From contig CAVXUA010000007.1 of NCBI GenBank assembly GCA_963764825.1, positions 62,001-126,000 of the forward strand: a stretch of 64,000 nt of DNA. Direction: 5' to 3'. This DNA comes from JAZGGS01 sp963764825. Lineage in GTDB: Bacteria > Bacteroidota > Ignavibacteria > Ignavibacteriales > Ignavibacteriaceae. Positions 1 to 8,838 of this stretch are shown here, one piece after another. Every line of letters starts with the position of its first letter. Within the stretch, counting starts at the first letter, position 1. The translations under genes and the position numbers were made by a program. The notes under the pieces are model-generated. The model was not told where the DNA came from and searched no databases. It saw only the letters and a program-made list of their open reading frames with translations.

Positions 1-144
1 AAAGTAAATATCGGAAAAATCAACTATTCCAGGTATTGATGGAGGATCAATAACATACCATCCATATGTTTGGGCAAATAATTGGGAGGTAAGTTGAACA
101 ACAAGAAATGATGATACGAAAATAACTTTGGCAAGGATGCACAT
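1..144 (-). CDS. Secreted protein, N-terminal part only (runs off the window)
   Basis: The reverse strand opens with ATG at 142-144 and stays open to the window edge, giving 48 residues. The first 25 or so residues form a hydrophobic signal peptide ending in a plausible cleavage site (QLFA-Q). A purine-rich ribosome site (GGGAAAG) lies just upstream. The remaining residues (YGWYVIDPPSIPG...) give no recognisable family. Many secreted proteins in this genome carry a T9SS tail, so this may be another, but its C-terminus is outside the window. Confidence 0.55.
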   Translation of the reverse strand, partial: MCILAKVIFVSSFLVVQLTSQLFAQTYGWYVIDPPSIPGIVDFSDIYF

Positions 145-230
145 AACTCTTTCCCTTTGTTATTTGGTATCTGAAAACTAAAACATAAAGAAGAATAAGA
201 CAAGAAAAATAAACTTAACGAATGACAAGT

Positions 231-262
231 AATAAAAACCCCCGCCCTATGATGTAGGGGGG
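231..262 (-). terminator. Intrinsic terminator hairpin
   Basis: On the minus strand a CCCCCTA...GGGCGGGGG stem-loop is followed by TTTTTATTA. It lies just downstream of the T9SS-tail remnant at 309-345 and probably ended that gene. It belongs to a family of similar C-rich/G-rich terminators that follow T9SS tails in this window. Confidence 0.6.
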
Positions 263-308
263 AACATCATAGTGAGTGGGCAGGCGGTCACCTCTTTCGA
301 GGTTAATC

Positions 309-345
309 TTACTTCATCAACACCATCTTCTTAGTTTCAACAATA
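309..345 (-). pseudogene. Remnant of a T9SS C-terminal sorting tail
   Basis: The minus strand encodes IVETKKMVLMK followed by a stop. These are the last residues of the type IX secretion sorting domain seen intact at 46621 and 53690. No open frame for the rest of the domain or a cargo protein continues upstream, because the aldo/keto reductase gene ends at 370. It is best read as the 3' stump of a deleted secreted-protein gene, still followed by its terminator. Confidence 0.45.
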
Positions 346-369
346 GTATTTATTAAATTTCTCGTAATC

Positions 370-1326
370 TCAATTAAAATGTGTTTCTAATGCATTTACT
401 TCATCATCATTTAATTTAAACTCTCCCGCTTTCATAACACCATCAACCTGTCCAGCACTCCTTACCCCCACAATAGCACCGGTAACAGCAAAATGTTTTA
501 AAGTCCAGGAAATTGCTATTTCCCCAGCAGTTCTATTGTGTGTCTTTCCAATTTCCTTTAGTTTCTCAGCAAGGTCAAGGTTCTTAGTAATCATTGGTTC
601 TTTAAATTCATCCCATTTGAGCCGCCAATCATCATCCGGCAGATTTTCTATTCTTTCTCTCGTCATAGCACCTGTTAATAATCCAGAAGCCATAGGTGAA
701 TAAACAATAACACCAATATTTTGTTCCACACAATAAGGTAAAATCTCAGCTTCTATATTTCTGTTTATTAGGGAATATGGCGGTTGTAGAGAAGTTATTG
801 GGCAAATTGTTTGGGCACGTTTCATTTGTTCAATATTGAAATTAGATACTCCAATCCACCTTACTTTGCCTTCTTCTTTTAATCTTGCCATCATCTCCCA
901 AGCAGCATCAATTAGTGTTTCTTCTTTCTCAGGTGGCCAATGTATTTGGTATAGATCTATAACATCTGTATTTAATCTTCGCAAACTATCTTCACATTCT
1001 TGCCGTAAAGATTTAGGTGTATAATTTTGAGATATTTTTCCATCATCATCCCAACGTAAAATACATTTTGTAAATACGTATGGGCTTTCGCCTGCCCAAT
1101 TTTTAAGTGCTTTTGCAACTACTTCTTCAGAGTGTCCGCATCCATAAACAGCTGCAGTATCAATCCAATTAATACCAATTTCAAGTGCACGATGAATTGC
1201 TTCTATAGATATATCATCATCTTGCGGTCCCCAACCGAATTCCCATCCGCCTCCACCGATAGCCCACGCACCAAATCCAACACTTGTTATGTTTAAATCT
1301 GAGCTTCCTAATTGTTTCTTTTGCAT
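370..1326 (-). CDS. Aldo/keto reductase
   Basis: This 318-residue protein has the length and (beta/alpha)8 pattern of NAD(P)H-dependent aldo/keto reductases, which reduce aldehydes and ketones in the cytoplasm. The catalytic tetrad is visible: D56 and Y61 in NWIDTAAVYGCGHSE, K87 in VFTKC, and H129 in LYQIHWP. The N-terminal MQKKQLGSSDLNITSVGFGAW segment is the usual start of the family, so the ATG at 1326 is secure. The substrate cannot be told from sequence. The gene stands alone between a T9SS stump and the tRNA scar region, with no close partner in the same direction. Confidence 0.9.
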   Translation of the reverse strand: MQKKQLGSSDLNITSVGFGAWAIGGGGWEFGWGPQDDDISIEAIHRALEIGINWIDTAAVYGCGHSEEVVAKALKNWAGESPYVFTKCILRWDDDGKISQNYTPKSLRQECEDSLRRLNTDVIDLYQIHWPPEKEETLIDAAWEMMARLKEEGKVRWIGVSNFNIEQMKRAQTICPITSLQPPYSLINRNIEAEILPYCVEQNIGVIVYSPMASGLLTGAMTRERIENLPDDDWRLKWDEFKEPMITKNLDLAEKLKEIGKTHNRTAGEIAISWTLKHFAVTGAIVGVRSAGQVDGVMKAGEFKLNDDEVNALETHFN

Positions 1327-1525
1327 TTATTTATCCCTAAAAAAGGTTTTTACTTGTGTCAAATATAGTGATGAATAGTAAAATTTATTAGGTTGCTTAC
1401 TATTCGATTATAATATGTTAGAAGTTTCGAGTAACAAATGAGCATCAAAATGACTAAATTGGAGTAGCTTAAATAGCTTAATATTTAACAACTAAACAGG
1501 CGTGGAGAAGGATCAGGAGTGCGAG

Positions 1526-1557
1526 TCCCTACAAAATCCCTACAAAGTCCCTACAAA
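1526..1557. repeat. Three direct repeats with 11-bp period
   Basis: TCCCTACAAA occurs three times (1526, 1537, 1548), each separated by one base, giving an 11-bp period close to one helical turn. The repeat lies about 75 bp outside the tRNA-Thr 3' fragment, on the side expected to be original chromosome. Evenly phased short repeats beside an attachment site can be integrase arm-type sites, but this is inference only. Confidence 0.5.
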
Positions 1558-1577
1558 TCATCGGGTTTTCCCAAGAT

Positions 1578-1629
1578 GCTTTAAAAATACAAAGCCTCAT
1601 AACTTATTCAATTACAAGGCTTTATGAGG
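1578..1629 (-). terminator. Terminator hairpin behind the tRNA-Thr fragment
   Basis: On the minus strand the segment reads CCTCATAAAGCCTTG ... TTATGAGGCTTTGTATTTTT. Two mutually exclusive stems can form: CCTCATAA with TTATGAGG, or AAAGCCT with AGGCTTT. The second is followed by a T-rich tract and looks like an intrinsic terminator. It immediately follows the 3' end of the tRNA-Thr fragment, as expected for the original tRNA terminator. Confidence 0.55.
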
Positions 1630-1672
1630 AGCTGGTGAACGGACTCGAACCGCCGACCGGCTGATTACAAAT
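1630..1672 (-). pseudogene. 3' fragment of a tRNA-Thr(UGU) gene; probable attachment-site scar
   Basis: On the minus strand the 43 bases contain an anticodon-loop sequence TTTGTAA, the 3' anticodon stem, a variable region, a T-arm with TTCGAGT loop, and a 3' acceptor strand CACCAGC with discriminator T. The 5' half (acceptor 5' strand, D-arm, 5' anticodon stem) is missing, because the sequence upstream is unrelated. Tyrosine integrases commonly insert at tRNA 3' ends and leave such a displaced 3' copy at the far end of the island. On this reading the inserted DNA lies to the right of 1672. No integrase is visible in the window. Confidence 0.6.
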
Positions 1673-2265
1673 TGGTTGACCTTCTTTATTTATTCTCTGA
1701 AATCAAACACTTTTTTTTAATTACATTGAAATTGTACATTAATTTGTTCACAAAATCAAGAATATTAAAATCGAACCGAGCAAAAAAATTACTATGTGTA
1801 GTAAACTTTTTGATATAGGTTTTGAATTATATTTAACTGAAAATTAAAGTATAAAACAAGGCGGTGAATTAATTTCATTATGCAATTAGGCTGATGTACA
1901 ATCAGTGGGTTTTTACTAAAGGTTAATAGTAAAATTAGGATTGCACTCCACAATCGGAGATTTGAATGGAGAGTTCTAGGAGAGCCCAATGAAAGATGAT
2001 CCTATTTATAGTTAATAGTGAAACTTTTTGACCTTAGAGTGAGAATACGAGATTCTACGTAGATATGTTAAAAATTTGTAGTAAAAACCCCCGCCTATGT
2101 TATAAAGCAGGAGGAGGGAAATATAAATTGTTGAATTCATTTTAATGGTTTATAAAATTGCCGCCAGTTATAAGGTTCAATTTCTCCTTTTTATTTTCTT
2201 ATAATCTTTCAGCCGCAGTTTTCACATCAGTCTCGAATGGTTTGATTTCACAATCTTTCAACACA
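1673..2265. other. Gene-free AT-rich stretch after the tRNA scar
   Basis: About 590 bases hold no convincing gene. The one sizeable reading frame (1792-1989, minus) has no family resemblance, no ribosome site and low-complexity composition. The only structured element is the minus-strand terminator at 2082-2116. The region may be decayed mobile DNA next to the tRNA fragment. Confidence 0.5.
2082..2116 (-). terminator. Intrinsic terminator, end of the redox operon
   Basis: On the minus strand CCTCCTGCTTTATAACATAGGCGGGGG forms a GC-rich stem and is followed by TTTTTACTAC. It is nearly identical in its core (GCTTWATAACATAGGCGGG) to hairpins at 46668 and 50516. It lies about 150 bp after the stop of the ATC-hydrolase-like gene and is the likely end of the operon running from 11829. 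Confidence 0.65.
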
Positions 2266-2739
2266 TTATCGTTGCAGAACGTGCAAACAAAAAGAATCAC
2301 CAGCAGGTACAGATTTTTCAATATAGTATTCCAAATCAGGATTTAATCCTTTAACCAAAGCACACTCCATTGATGTATGTGCAGAACAGATTTTTATATC
2401 TTTAAATGGATATGGACACTGCGGTACCATAATTGAGACTCGTTCTTTTCCAAACTCAGTTACTTCGCCCGCTGCACGCATATTGTTGAACACTTTAACA
2501 AGGAAAAGTCCAACCTTATTTATATCCCAGGGCTCATCATTACCACGCACCCGTTTAGATATTTCATTTCCGTACTGTTCACTAACCTCCCGAATCAAAT
2601 CGAGTCCATCATCTCCATATCGATTGTAAATTGCTTCATAAAGAACTTTTATTCGAGTCAGCAAACCACGTAATACACCGCGATACATTGCTTCAAGAGG
2701 AACCTCTTCAATTTGCACATTCTTAGGAAGTTTAATCAT
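2266..2739 (-). CDS. ATC-hydrolase-like (L-2-amino-thiazoline-4-carboxylate hydrolase family) protein
   Basis: This 157-residue protein resembles the L-2-amino-thiazoline-4-carboxylic acid hydrolase family. An N-terminal helical region precedes a C-terminal half with ordered Cys/His residues (CPYPF, CSAHTSMECALVKGLNP, GDSFCLHVL). The spacing of a CxxH/C pair, a Glu-Cys pair and a terminal GDSFC is the pattern I associate with that family. Only a few members have tested hydrolase activity; many anaerobic members sit in redox clusters and are uncharacterised. It is the last gene of the minus-strand redox operon, 178 bp after the CGGC gene, with a purine-rich site before the ATG. Function here is unknown. 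Confidence 0.5.
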   Translation of the reverse strand: MIKLPKNVQIEEVPLEAMYRGVLRGLLTRIKVLYEAIYNRYGDDGLDLIREVSEQYGNEISKRVRGNDEPWDINKVGLFLVKVFNNMRAAGEVTEFGKERVSIMVPQCPYPFKDIKICSAHTSMECALVKGLNPDLEYYIEKSVPAGDSFCLHVLQR

Positions 2740-2917
2740 TGTTTATCCTTTATTTTTTCTTCTTTAGGATTATATAATTACATTAGCAGAGTCATGGCAT
2801 AACCTATTACTTATCATATTAATTCAATCCCTTATTAGCGAGTAAAGAATTTACATTCAGCCAACTTTGATAAAACCTGTTTTGTTTATCCCTTGAGACC
2901 CCTATTGATTTAATGTG

Positions 2918-3274
2918 TTAGTAAGAATGTGTTCCCAGTATAACATCTATACCAAATTTTTTCTCTAGGATAATCTGAAGATCATCGAATTCTATGGGAC
3001 AAGCGGCTGTTTCCATAGCTAACTTCACACAAGTTCCGAGATGGAGTGCTTCAATTGGACGGTCAAGGTTTTGTGTCAATTCGTTTAATAGTTTAACCCT
3101 TGGAACTACAAGACCCGGACAATCACCACAATCAGTCATAGCAACCAATTCTATTTCATCATACTTAGCAAACTCTCCATTCTTTTCAGCTATTCCTTTG
3201 TAGCATTTTGCGCAAGCAATACAAGAATGATCTTTAATTCGTTTACAGTATAGTATTGCGATTTTCGACATCAC
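2918..3274 (-). CDS. CGGC-domain protein (CGDC variant)
   Basis: The 118-residue protein matches the CGGC domain family, small anaerobe-associated proteins of unknown function thought to bind metal or an Fe-S cluster. Visible features are the N-terminal strand MSKIAILYCKR, a Cys cluster CIACAKCYKG at residues 19-28, the signature loop TDCGDCPG near residue 50 (Asp replaces the second Gly of CGGC), a CVKLAMETAACPI segment, and the family end KFGIDVILGTHSY. It follows the FeMo-co gene by about 100 bp in the same direction. A truncated near-copy lies at 37909-38051 and a third family member at 30771-31222. Confidence 0.8.
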   Translation of the reverse strand: MMSKIAILYCKRIKDHSCIACAKCYKGIAEKNGEFAKYDEIELVAMTDCGDCPGLVVPRVKLLNELTQNLDRPIEALHLGTCVKLAMETAACPIEFDDLQIILEKKFGIDVILGTHSY

Positions 3275-3373
3275 AACCTCAATTATTTTGTTGTAGGAAA
3301 ACTTATCTTATTCAAAATCTGCTTTATAATTTCACCCTGTTTTATTGATGAATTAATATATCTTAAATAACTT

Positions 3374-3754
3374 TTAATTATTGCATCCATTACCTGAGTT
3401 ATGATGCACGCAAGCGTCATTATCCGTTAATTCCGGTAGTAAAGATTTATTAAATAAATCAATATTATTTTGGACTGTACTCTCACTTGCCCGGAATACT
3501 TTTATGCCCATTGTATTTAATTTGTTTATAGCGCCGGCTCCAATCCCCCCAACCACTATTGCATCAACTACTTTTCCATTCAAAGCCTGTAAAGGACTGC
3601 ACATTCCATGAGCATGGTGCATATTCTGATTATTAATTATATCTAATTCATTCGTTTCCGAATCATGAAGAATAAACATTGGCGCGGAACCAAAGTGTCC
3701 GTAAACCATACTATCCATTCCATTCTCATTTTCAACTGGAAAACATAATTTCAT
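3374..3754 (-). CDS. Dinitrogenase iron-molybdenum cofactor (NifX/NafY/ORP-type) domain protein
   Basis: This 126-residue protein is a single dinitrogenase FeMo-co domain. This RNase-H-like fold binds Fe-Mo or Mo-Cu-S clusters in NifX/NafY and in the orange protein (ORP) of Desulfovibrio. Typical features are the start MKLCFPVENENG, the GHFGSAPMFILHD strand, a central DAIVVGGIGAGA loop, and GIKVFRASESTVQNNI. The tail DACVHHNSGNGCNN carries Cys and His residues that could bind metal. It starts 17 bp after the response-regulator gene stop, so it belongs to the same operon. It most resembles the canonical family member at 35364-35738. Confidence 0.9.
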   Translation of the reverse strand: MKLCFPVENENGMDSMVYGHFGSAPMFILHDSETNELDIINNQNMHHAHGMCSPLQALNGKVVDAIVVGGIGAGAINKLNTMGIKVFRASESTVQNNIDLFNKSLLPELTDNDACVHHNSGNGCNN

Positions 3755-3771
3755 TATTAACCTCTGGATTT

Positions 3772-4290
3772 TTATTTTGTTTTGTTAATCATTTCTTTTA
3801 ATTTCTTTAAAGTTTCAGGATCTGCATTGTCGATGATATTTTTTAAGTCACTCTGAAGATGAACCATCTCAGCAGTTTCTTTCTCTTCATCCGTAGTATC
3901 CATTTTCAGAATCTTTTTAATTGCCGCAATATAATTATTTGGTTTAACCGGCTTTTCAAGATAAACTCCCGGACCAGACATGGTTAATTCTTTTAAATCA
4001 GATTTGCCAAGATCATCACGCGCATGACCGGTAACAATAATAATTGGAATCTTCGACCATTCTTTATGCTTCGATAATTCACGGTGAAATTTTGCACCTG
4101 ATTTTTTTGGCATTACAAGATCAAGTGAAATTAAATCTGGTATTTGTTTTTTAACTTCTTCTAAAGCTATGTTACCATCTTCTGCGAGAATAACATCAAA
4201 CCCTGCTTCAATAAGTGCAGCCCTTAAAAATTCACGCACATCCTTTTCATCATCAACAACAAGTATTTTCTTTTTAATTATCTCCGGCAT
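3772..4290 (-). CDS. Response regulator, receiver domain with short C-terminal helix
   Basis: The 172-residue protein has one receiver domain: an acidic pocket (VVDDEKD, D13 and D14), the phosphoryl-acceptor D57 in SLDLVMPKKSG, the switch threonine in IIIVTGHA, and the lysine in YLEKPVKP. About 45 charged helical residues follow, with no DNA-binding or enzymatic domain. It is therefore a single-domain regulator acting by protein contact. It sits 24 bp downstream of the histidine kinase and 17 bp upstream of the FeMo-co gene. The first regulator of the operon, at 5814-6199, is its paralogue. Confidence 0.88.
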   Translation of the reverse strand: MPEIIKKKILVVDDEKDVREFLRAALIEAGFDVILAEDGNIALEEVKKQIPDLISLDLVMPKKSGAKFHRELSKHKEWSKIPIIIVTGHARDDLGKSDLKELTMSGPGVYLEKPVKPNNYIAAIKKILKMDTTDEEKETAEMVHLQSDLKNIIDNADPETLKKLKEMINKTK

Positions 4291-4314
4291 GGTTAGCTCC
4301 TTTTATTAAAATTT

Positions 4315-5744
4315 TTAAACTTTAGCTTCTTTATACAATGCCATCAACCTTTTTCGCGGAAACTCCATTTTAAATTTTGCACCCTTACCTTTCTGGGAAA
4401 TAACTAAAATTTTTCCACCATGTTCCTGTACAATTTTTCTGGTGGTTAAAAGTCCCAGCCCTGTTCCGCCCCCACCTTTAGTGGTGAAAAATGTTGTAAA
4501 TATTTTTTTCTTAATTTCATAATCAATTCCGCTGCCGTTATCCTTTACTTCGAAGATAAGCTTATCGCGAATTTCGGAAACAGTAATTAATACTTCTGTT
4601 CCCTTTTGTTTACTCATTAAACATGCATCTATTGCATTCGATACAAGATTAGTTAAGCAAGTATGAATTCCAGCCGGATCAAGAGGTGCAGCTTTTAACA
4701 TTTTTCTCTATTTCCGATTTCAATTCAATACCGGATTGAGCTGCAATATCTTTATAAAGATCAACAATCTCCAAAACAAGATCACCCGGGTTTACCATTT
4801 CCAATTCCGGTAACCTTCCTTTGGAAAAGCTAAGAAAATCCTTAACTAACGATGTTGTCTTATCAAAATTTCGTTCCAGCATTTCCCAACCCTGGTTGAT
4901 CATTCCCTTATCATTTTTGTTTAATCCTAAGCTTACAATATATTTACCGCCTTCTAATCCCATTAAAATATTTTTTATACTATGCGCCAGCCCGGCTACT
5001 GTTTGTCCTACTGCACCAAGACGTTCGGCATCAATAACTTTTTCTTCAAGCTTTTTCATTGCTGTTATATCATTGGATATTTCGATTACATGTGCAACGC
5101 TATCGCTACCCCGCATTAAAGCAGAAGTAGAAACAGCATAGTGAATTTTCTGACCATTTTTACCAATACCCTGCTGACTTGATTGATGAACCTTACCATC
5201 TTTAAAAGTTTTTTCAGCAGGGCAATTCGGACATTTGGTGTTTCTTCTTTTATATACCTTGTAACAATGTTGTCCTAAAACATCTCCAAAGTTTTCGCGG
5301 AAAGCTTCGTTAGCTCTTACTATTCTATAATCTTCACCTATAACAGTAATATAACAGGGAACTCTATCAAAAAGGATTTGGTATTCCTGCTGCCAGCGGT
5401 CGGTTTCAGTAACTGTGCGGGTCATCTCCATTGCATATTCAACTTTACCATCCTTTTTAATTTTTATCGGAAGAACATGTGCAACATAATGTGTCTTTCT
5501 ACCATGTTGGTCAATACCAATTGCATCGGCAACAACAGGATCTCCCTTCTTAAAAACTTCTTTAGTCGGACAATCTTTACAAGGTTCATTTAGTTTTTTA
5601 TATACAGTATAACATTTCCTGTTTCTTCCAGTTTCCAAAATATTCTTTAAAGTTATCGTTTGCTTCAACGATATTATAATCTCGATCGATAACAGCAACA
5701 TTGTAAGGGATCTGCTCGAAACATTTCCCTGAAAAATTATATTT
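4315..5744 (-). CDS. PAS-PAS sensor histidine kinase (two reading-frame breaks)
   Basis: One kinase gene is split by breaks near 5625 and 4690. In order it encodes a first PAS (PYNVAVIDRDYNIVEANDNF), a second PAS (PCYITVIGEDYRIVRANEAF), a dimerisation helix with H-box (VAGLAHSIKNILMG), and an ATPase domain with N-box (LVSNAIDACL) and G-boxes (VKDNGSGI, GGGGTGLGL). Each PAS carries a Cys motif of the same shape, CYTVYKKLNEPCKDCP and CYKVYKRRNTKCPNCP, which could hold an Fe-S cluster or another redox cofactor. There is no membrane segment, so it is a cytoplasmic sensor. The 5' end is unclear: the frame is closed by TGA at 5745 and no ATG is visible. It lies between two response regulators. Confidence 0.8.
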
Positions 5745-5813
5745 TCAGTTTTATTAGAACGATATGTTTTTGTACCAGGTTTAATTTTTATCTCTGTTTA
5801 ATGTTGATGAATT

Positions 5814-6199
5814 TTAACCAGCTAACTGTTTAACTTTTTTAATATACTTTTCCACATTAATTGGTTTTTCCATGTAACATTCCGGTGGCGGGATTGAATC
5901 ATCCTTTGTATATGAACGGAAATCAAATTTTTCCAATTCAACAATTCCGCTTATTATAATTACAGGAATGGTCTTCAATTCCTTATCCTGTCGCAGCCGT
6001 GTATAGAATGATATTCCTGTTTCCTCAGGCATTACTATATCCAAGCAAATGAGATCCGGATGTATCTCTTTACCTGTTCCATTGCAGTTTTTATATCACC
6101 GGTTGCATAAGATTTATAACCGTTTGCCTCTAACACAGCAGACAAATAGGTTACCACATCAGGTTCGTCATCAATTATTAATATTTTCTTTGAAGACAT
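5814..6199 (-). CDS. Response regulator, receiver domain only (frameshifted)
   Basis: ATG at 6199 opens MSSKKILIIDDEPDVVTYL, a receiver start with its acidic pair. The frame breaks near 6070, where KEIHPDLICLDIVMP requires one extra A in GTAAAGAGATA. The acceptor Asp lies in ICLDIVMPEETG, the switch Ser in VIIISGI, and the Lys in CYMEKPINV. There is no output domain. The gene begins 3 bp after the NrfD-cytochrome gene ends, showing that the two-component system is in the same operon as the electron-transfer complex. Confidence 0.8.
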
Positions 6200-6202
6200 T
6201 AG

Positions 6203-8075
6203 TTATTCCTTTTCATTTGTATCCAAATCAATATCTGGAAGAATTACGCTATTAAAATGCGGCAGAGTAGTTTCCCATTTTAATTTAGCATTTAGTTCTT
6301 CAGGCAGTTTGGCTTTATGACAGGTAGTGCATTGCGCTAAACCAGTTTTATCTTTTAATTCAACAGATTTAATTGTATGACAGGAAACGCATAATTTATG
6401 CAGAGCATCAGTATATGATGGTGCATAATACTTTTCTAAATTGTTTTTTACATACGCTGAAAATTCATATTCGGGATGACAATCAACACATTTTTTTGCT
6501 GATTCAATATTTCTGGTTACACCTGCTGTATGGCAATCGTTACATTTTATATTGGCCCCTTCTTGCGAGCTATGCCATTTATGATTAAAGAAATCAACAG
6601 GTTTATACATGCTTGTATGGCATTCCCAGCAACTGTTTTCCTGGTATTTGGGAAGAGTTAAATGATGACATTTTACACATTGGTCTTCACCTATTCGTGC
6701 TATATGTTCTTTATGCGGAAACTCAACAAAGTTGTCATCCCTGTTTCCGTTTATTAAAAGGATATCTTTACCGCTTGCACGGTTTACTTTTATATCTTCA
6801 ATTCCTTTACCGTACAATTTCTTTTCAGGCATCAAAGCCATTCCAATTGCAAAACTCATAATGAATGCAAGTGAATACTTTGTTAAAGCTGCAACGCCTG
6901 GAGAACCAAGCCAAACCCGCGAGGAATAATCAAACGAAGGTGCTGTATGCGGTAGTGATTCCGGATCCTGCGGTTTTAATTCCCAGATATGAAACTTCTC
7001 AATTGCAAAAAGGAATACTAATGCTGCAGTAGATACTACGCCAAGACTAATAGTAATTTCCATCCAGGAAGGCGTATATGAATCACCGGTTACACTTAGC
7101 ATTGTCAATCCACCCACGTTTATCCTGTTAAATACCATTCCAAACACAACCATAAAGGAGCCAATCCATTGTGCTTTATTATTCTTACGAAATCGTGGAA
7201 CTGCAAAAATTATAATCGGGATGAAAATAGAAATAAGAATTTCTGTTAAGAAAAGAAAACTTTCCCAACTGCCGTCCGCTATCATTGCAAAGTCACCGGA
7301 AAGAATAATATCAATCATTTTTACTATGAAGTATATTGCCAGAACCCACACAGCTGCTTTACCAAGTTTAGCAACAAGATCTGTCTCGGGCTTACGACGA
7401 TAAAGCCAGTGCGATACTAAACTCTCTAAAGAAACCATCATTAATCCAAGCGCAATAGCAGAAATAAAAAATTGAACCGGGAGTATGTTGGAATACCAGA
7501 GTGGGTGAAGCTTAAACGGCATAATTAAAAACAATGAGCCAAGCGATGACTGATGCAACGTTGATAACATTATTCCAAGCAGAATAAACAGAAACCGAAA
7601 TTTCATCAGAAAGTTTCTGATTTTAGCATAACGGCTGTAATTTTCCAATGGTACAGGACTGAATTCCAAGCAGCAATACACCTGTATAAAGCATAACGCA
7701 CCAGCCAACTTCAAATAAAGGAGAATGAGGATTCCAATAAATTATCATGTGCCAAAGATTCCATGGTAAACCCAAATCGAACATCAAACCAAATATTACA
7801 GCAAGGTAACCAAGGAATGCTGTTAATACAGCAGGTTTAACAAAAGGATGAAACTCTTCGCGTTTCATAATATAAAAGATTGCGGTCATTACAAATCCAC
7901 CTGCTGCTAAAGCAACTCCACCCATAACATCAAAACCTATCCATAATCCCCATGGTGTTGAATCAGTTAAATTTGTTGTTGCACCTAATCCAAAAATAAA
8001 ACGATTAAGCCCAACTGCTGCCGCAAATCCTGTAATCAGCCATAAAAAAAGTTTGGTATTTTGTACTCTATTCAT
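6203..8075 (-). CDS. NrfD/HybB-type quinone-reactive membrane subunit fused to a hexaheme cytochrome c domain (one frameshift)
   Basis: The first part is an NrfD/HybB (PsrC-like) polytopic protein with several membrane segments (LNRFIFGLGATTNLTDSTPWGLWIG start). These subunits oxidise or reduce quinones. The frame breaks near 7665, where VMLYTGVLLLEFSPVPLENYS joins the two halves. Within one unbroken frame after the last helix (SFAIGMALMPEK) comes a domain of about 185 residues with six CxxCH heme sites: CVKCH, CWECH, CNDCH, CVDCH, CVSCH, CTTCH. FPHKEH and FNHKWH supply further His ligands. The cytochrome part should face the periplasm. It overlaps the Fe-S gene by 8 bp. Resembles HmcC/DsrP plus its cytochrome in one polypeptide. 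Confidence 0.85.
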
Positions 8076-8838
8076 CAGAAGATTCCTCTTTCTTAACCTG
8101 CTTATTATTCAGTTCCATGCGCCGGCGGATTATCCAATTTAGACCGAGCATAAATCCACCCATACCAACAAATGCAAATGGAACTGATTCCATTGCAGGA
8201 GCGGTTGTTTCAGGAAGCGGTTTGTTGCCAATATGAGTTTGATATGAAAGAAATCCAAGATCAATATCCGAAAGATATAAAACAGATGTGCCACCAACCT
8301 CGTGCTCACCCCATACTTTATTAATGTATTTACCAGGATTCTCTTTGATTTTATTATGAGCCAATTGTATAAGTTCTTTTCGCTCTCCAAAGATGGTTGC
8401 ACCTTCCGGGCAAATTTCGGTGCAAGCAGGTTGTTTGCCATCTTTAAGTCTATCATAACATAAAATACATTTTCGAACATATGGAACTGGTTCATCCCAA
8501 TCATAACGGGGAATCCCAAAAGGACAAGCCATCATGCAATATCTGCATCCGAGACATTTATCACTATCATAAATTACTGCGCCTTCTTTGGTTTTATGTA
8601 GCGCTCCAACAGGACAAGCAGTTACACAAGCAGGTTCAAGACAATGCCTGCACTGTTTTCGTATATAATGTTTATCAGGCTTTTGAATGATTGAAGTCCA
8701 GTTTTCAGATGAAAGCCCATCATTTTTTTGCCATATTCTGGGAACATCCATTTCCAGGTTATTCGTTTCTTTACATGCAGAAACGCATTTAAGGCAGCCA
8801 ATACATTTTGTTATATCTGTTAAAATTGCTTTACTCAA
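8068..8838 (-). CDS. HybA/HmcB/DsrO-like 4Fe-4S ferredoxin subunit with C-terminal membrane anchor
   Basis: The 256-residue protein has four Cys clusters for [4Fe-4S] centres: CIGCLKCVSACKE, CRHCLEPACVTACPVG, CLGCRYCMMACPFG, and CILCYDRLKDG...CTEICPEG. A C-terminal hydrophobic helix (FAFVGMGGFMLGLNWIIRRR) anchors it. No twin-arginine signal is present at the start (MSKAILTDITKCIGC), unlike HybA, so its side of the membrane is uncertain. It carries electrons between the NrfD subunit and a partner. Its start overlaps the stop of the cytochrome b gene by 4 bp, and its end overlaps the NrfD gene by 8 bp. Confidence 0.88.
   Translation of the reverse strand: MSKAILTDITKCIGCLKCVSACKETNNLEMDVPRIWQKNDGLSSENWTSIIQKPDKHYIRKQCRHCLEPACVTACPVGALHKTKEGAVIYDSDKCLGCRYCMMACPFGIPRYDWDEPVPYVRKCILCYDRLKDGKQPACTEICPEGATIFGERKELIQLAHNKIKENPGKYINKVWGEHEVGGTSVLYLSDIDLGFLSYQTHIGNKPLPETTAPAMESVPFAFVGMGGFMLGLNWIIRRRMELNNKQVKKEESSDE

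Noticed and set aside
1792..1989. Minus-strand frame of 65 residues after the tRNA scar
   Set aside because: No ribosome site, no family, and composition like random AT-rich sequence.
8139..8519. Minus-strand frame of 126 residues inside the ferredoxin gene
   Set aside because: It overlaps the well-supported 4Fe-4S gene in another frame and has no independent support.
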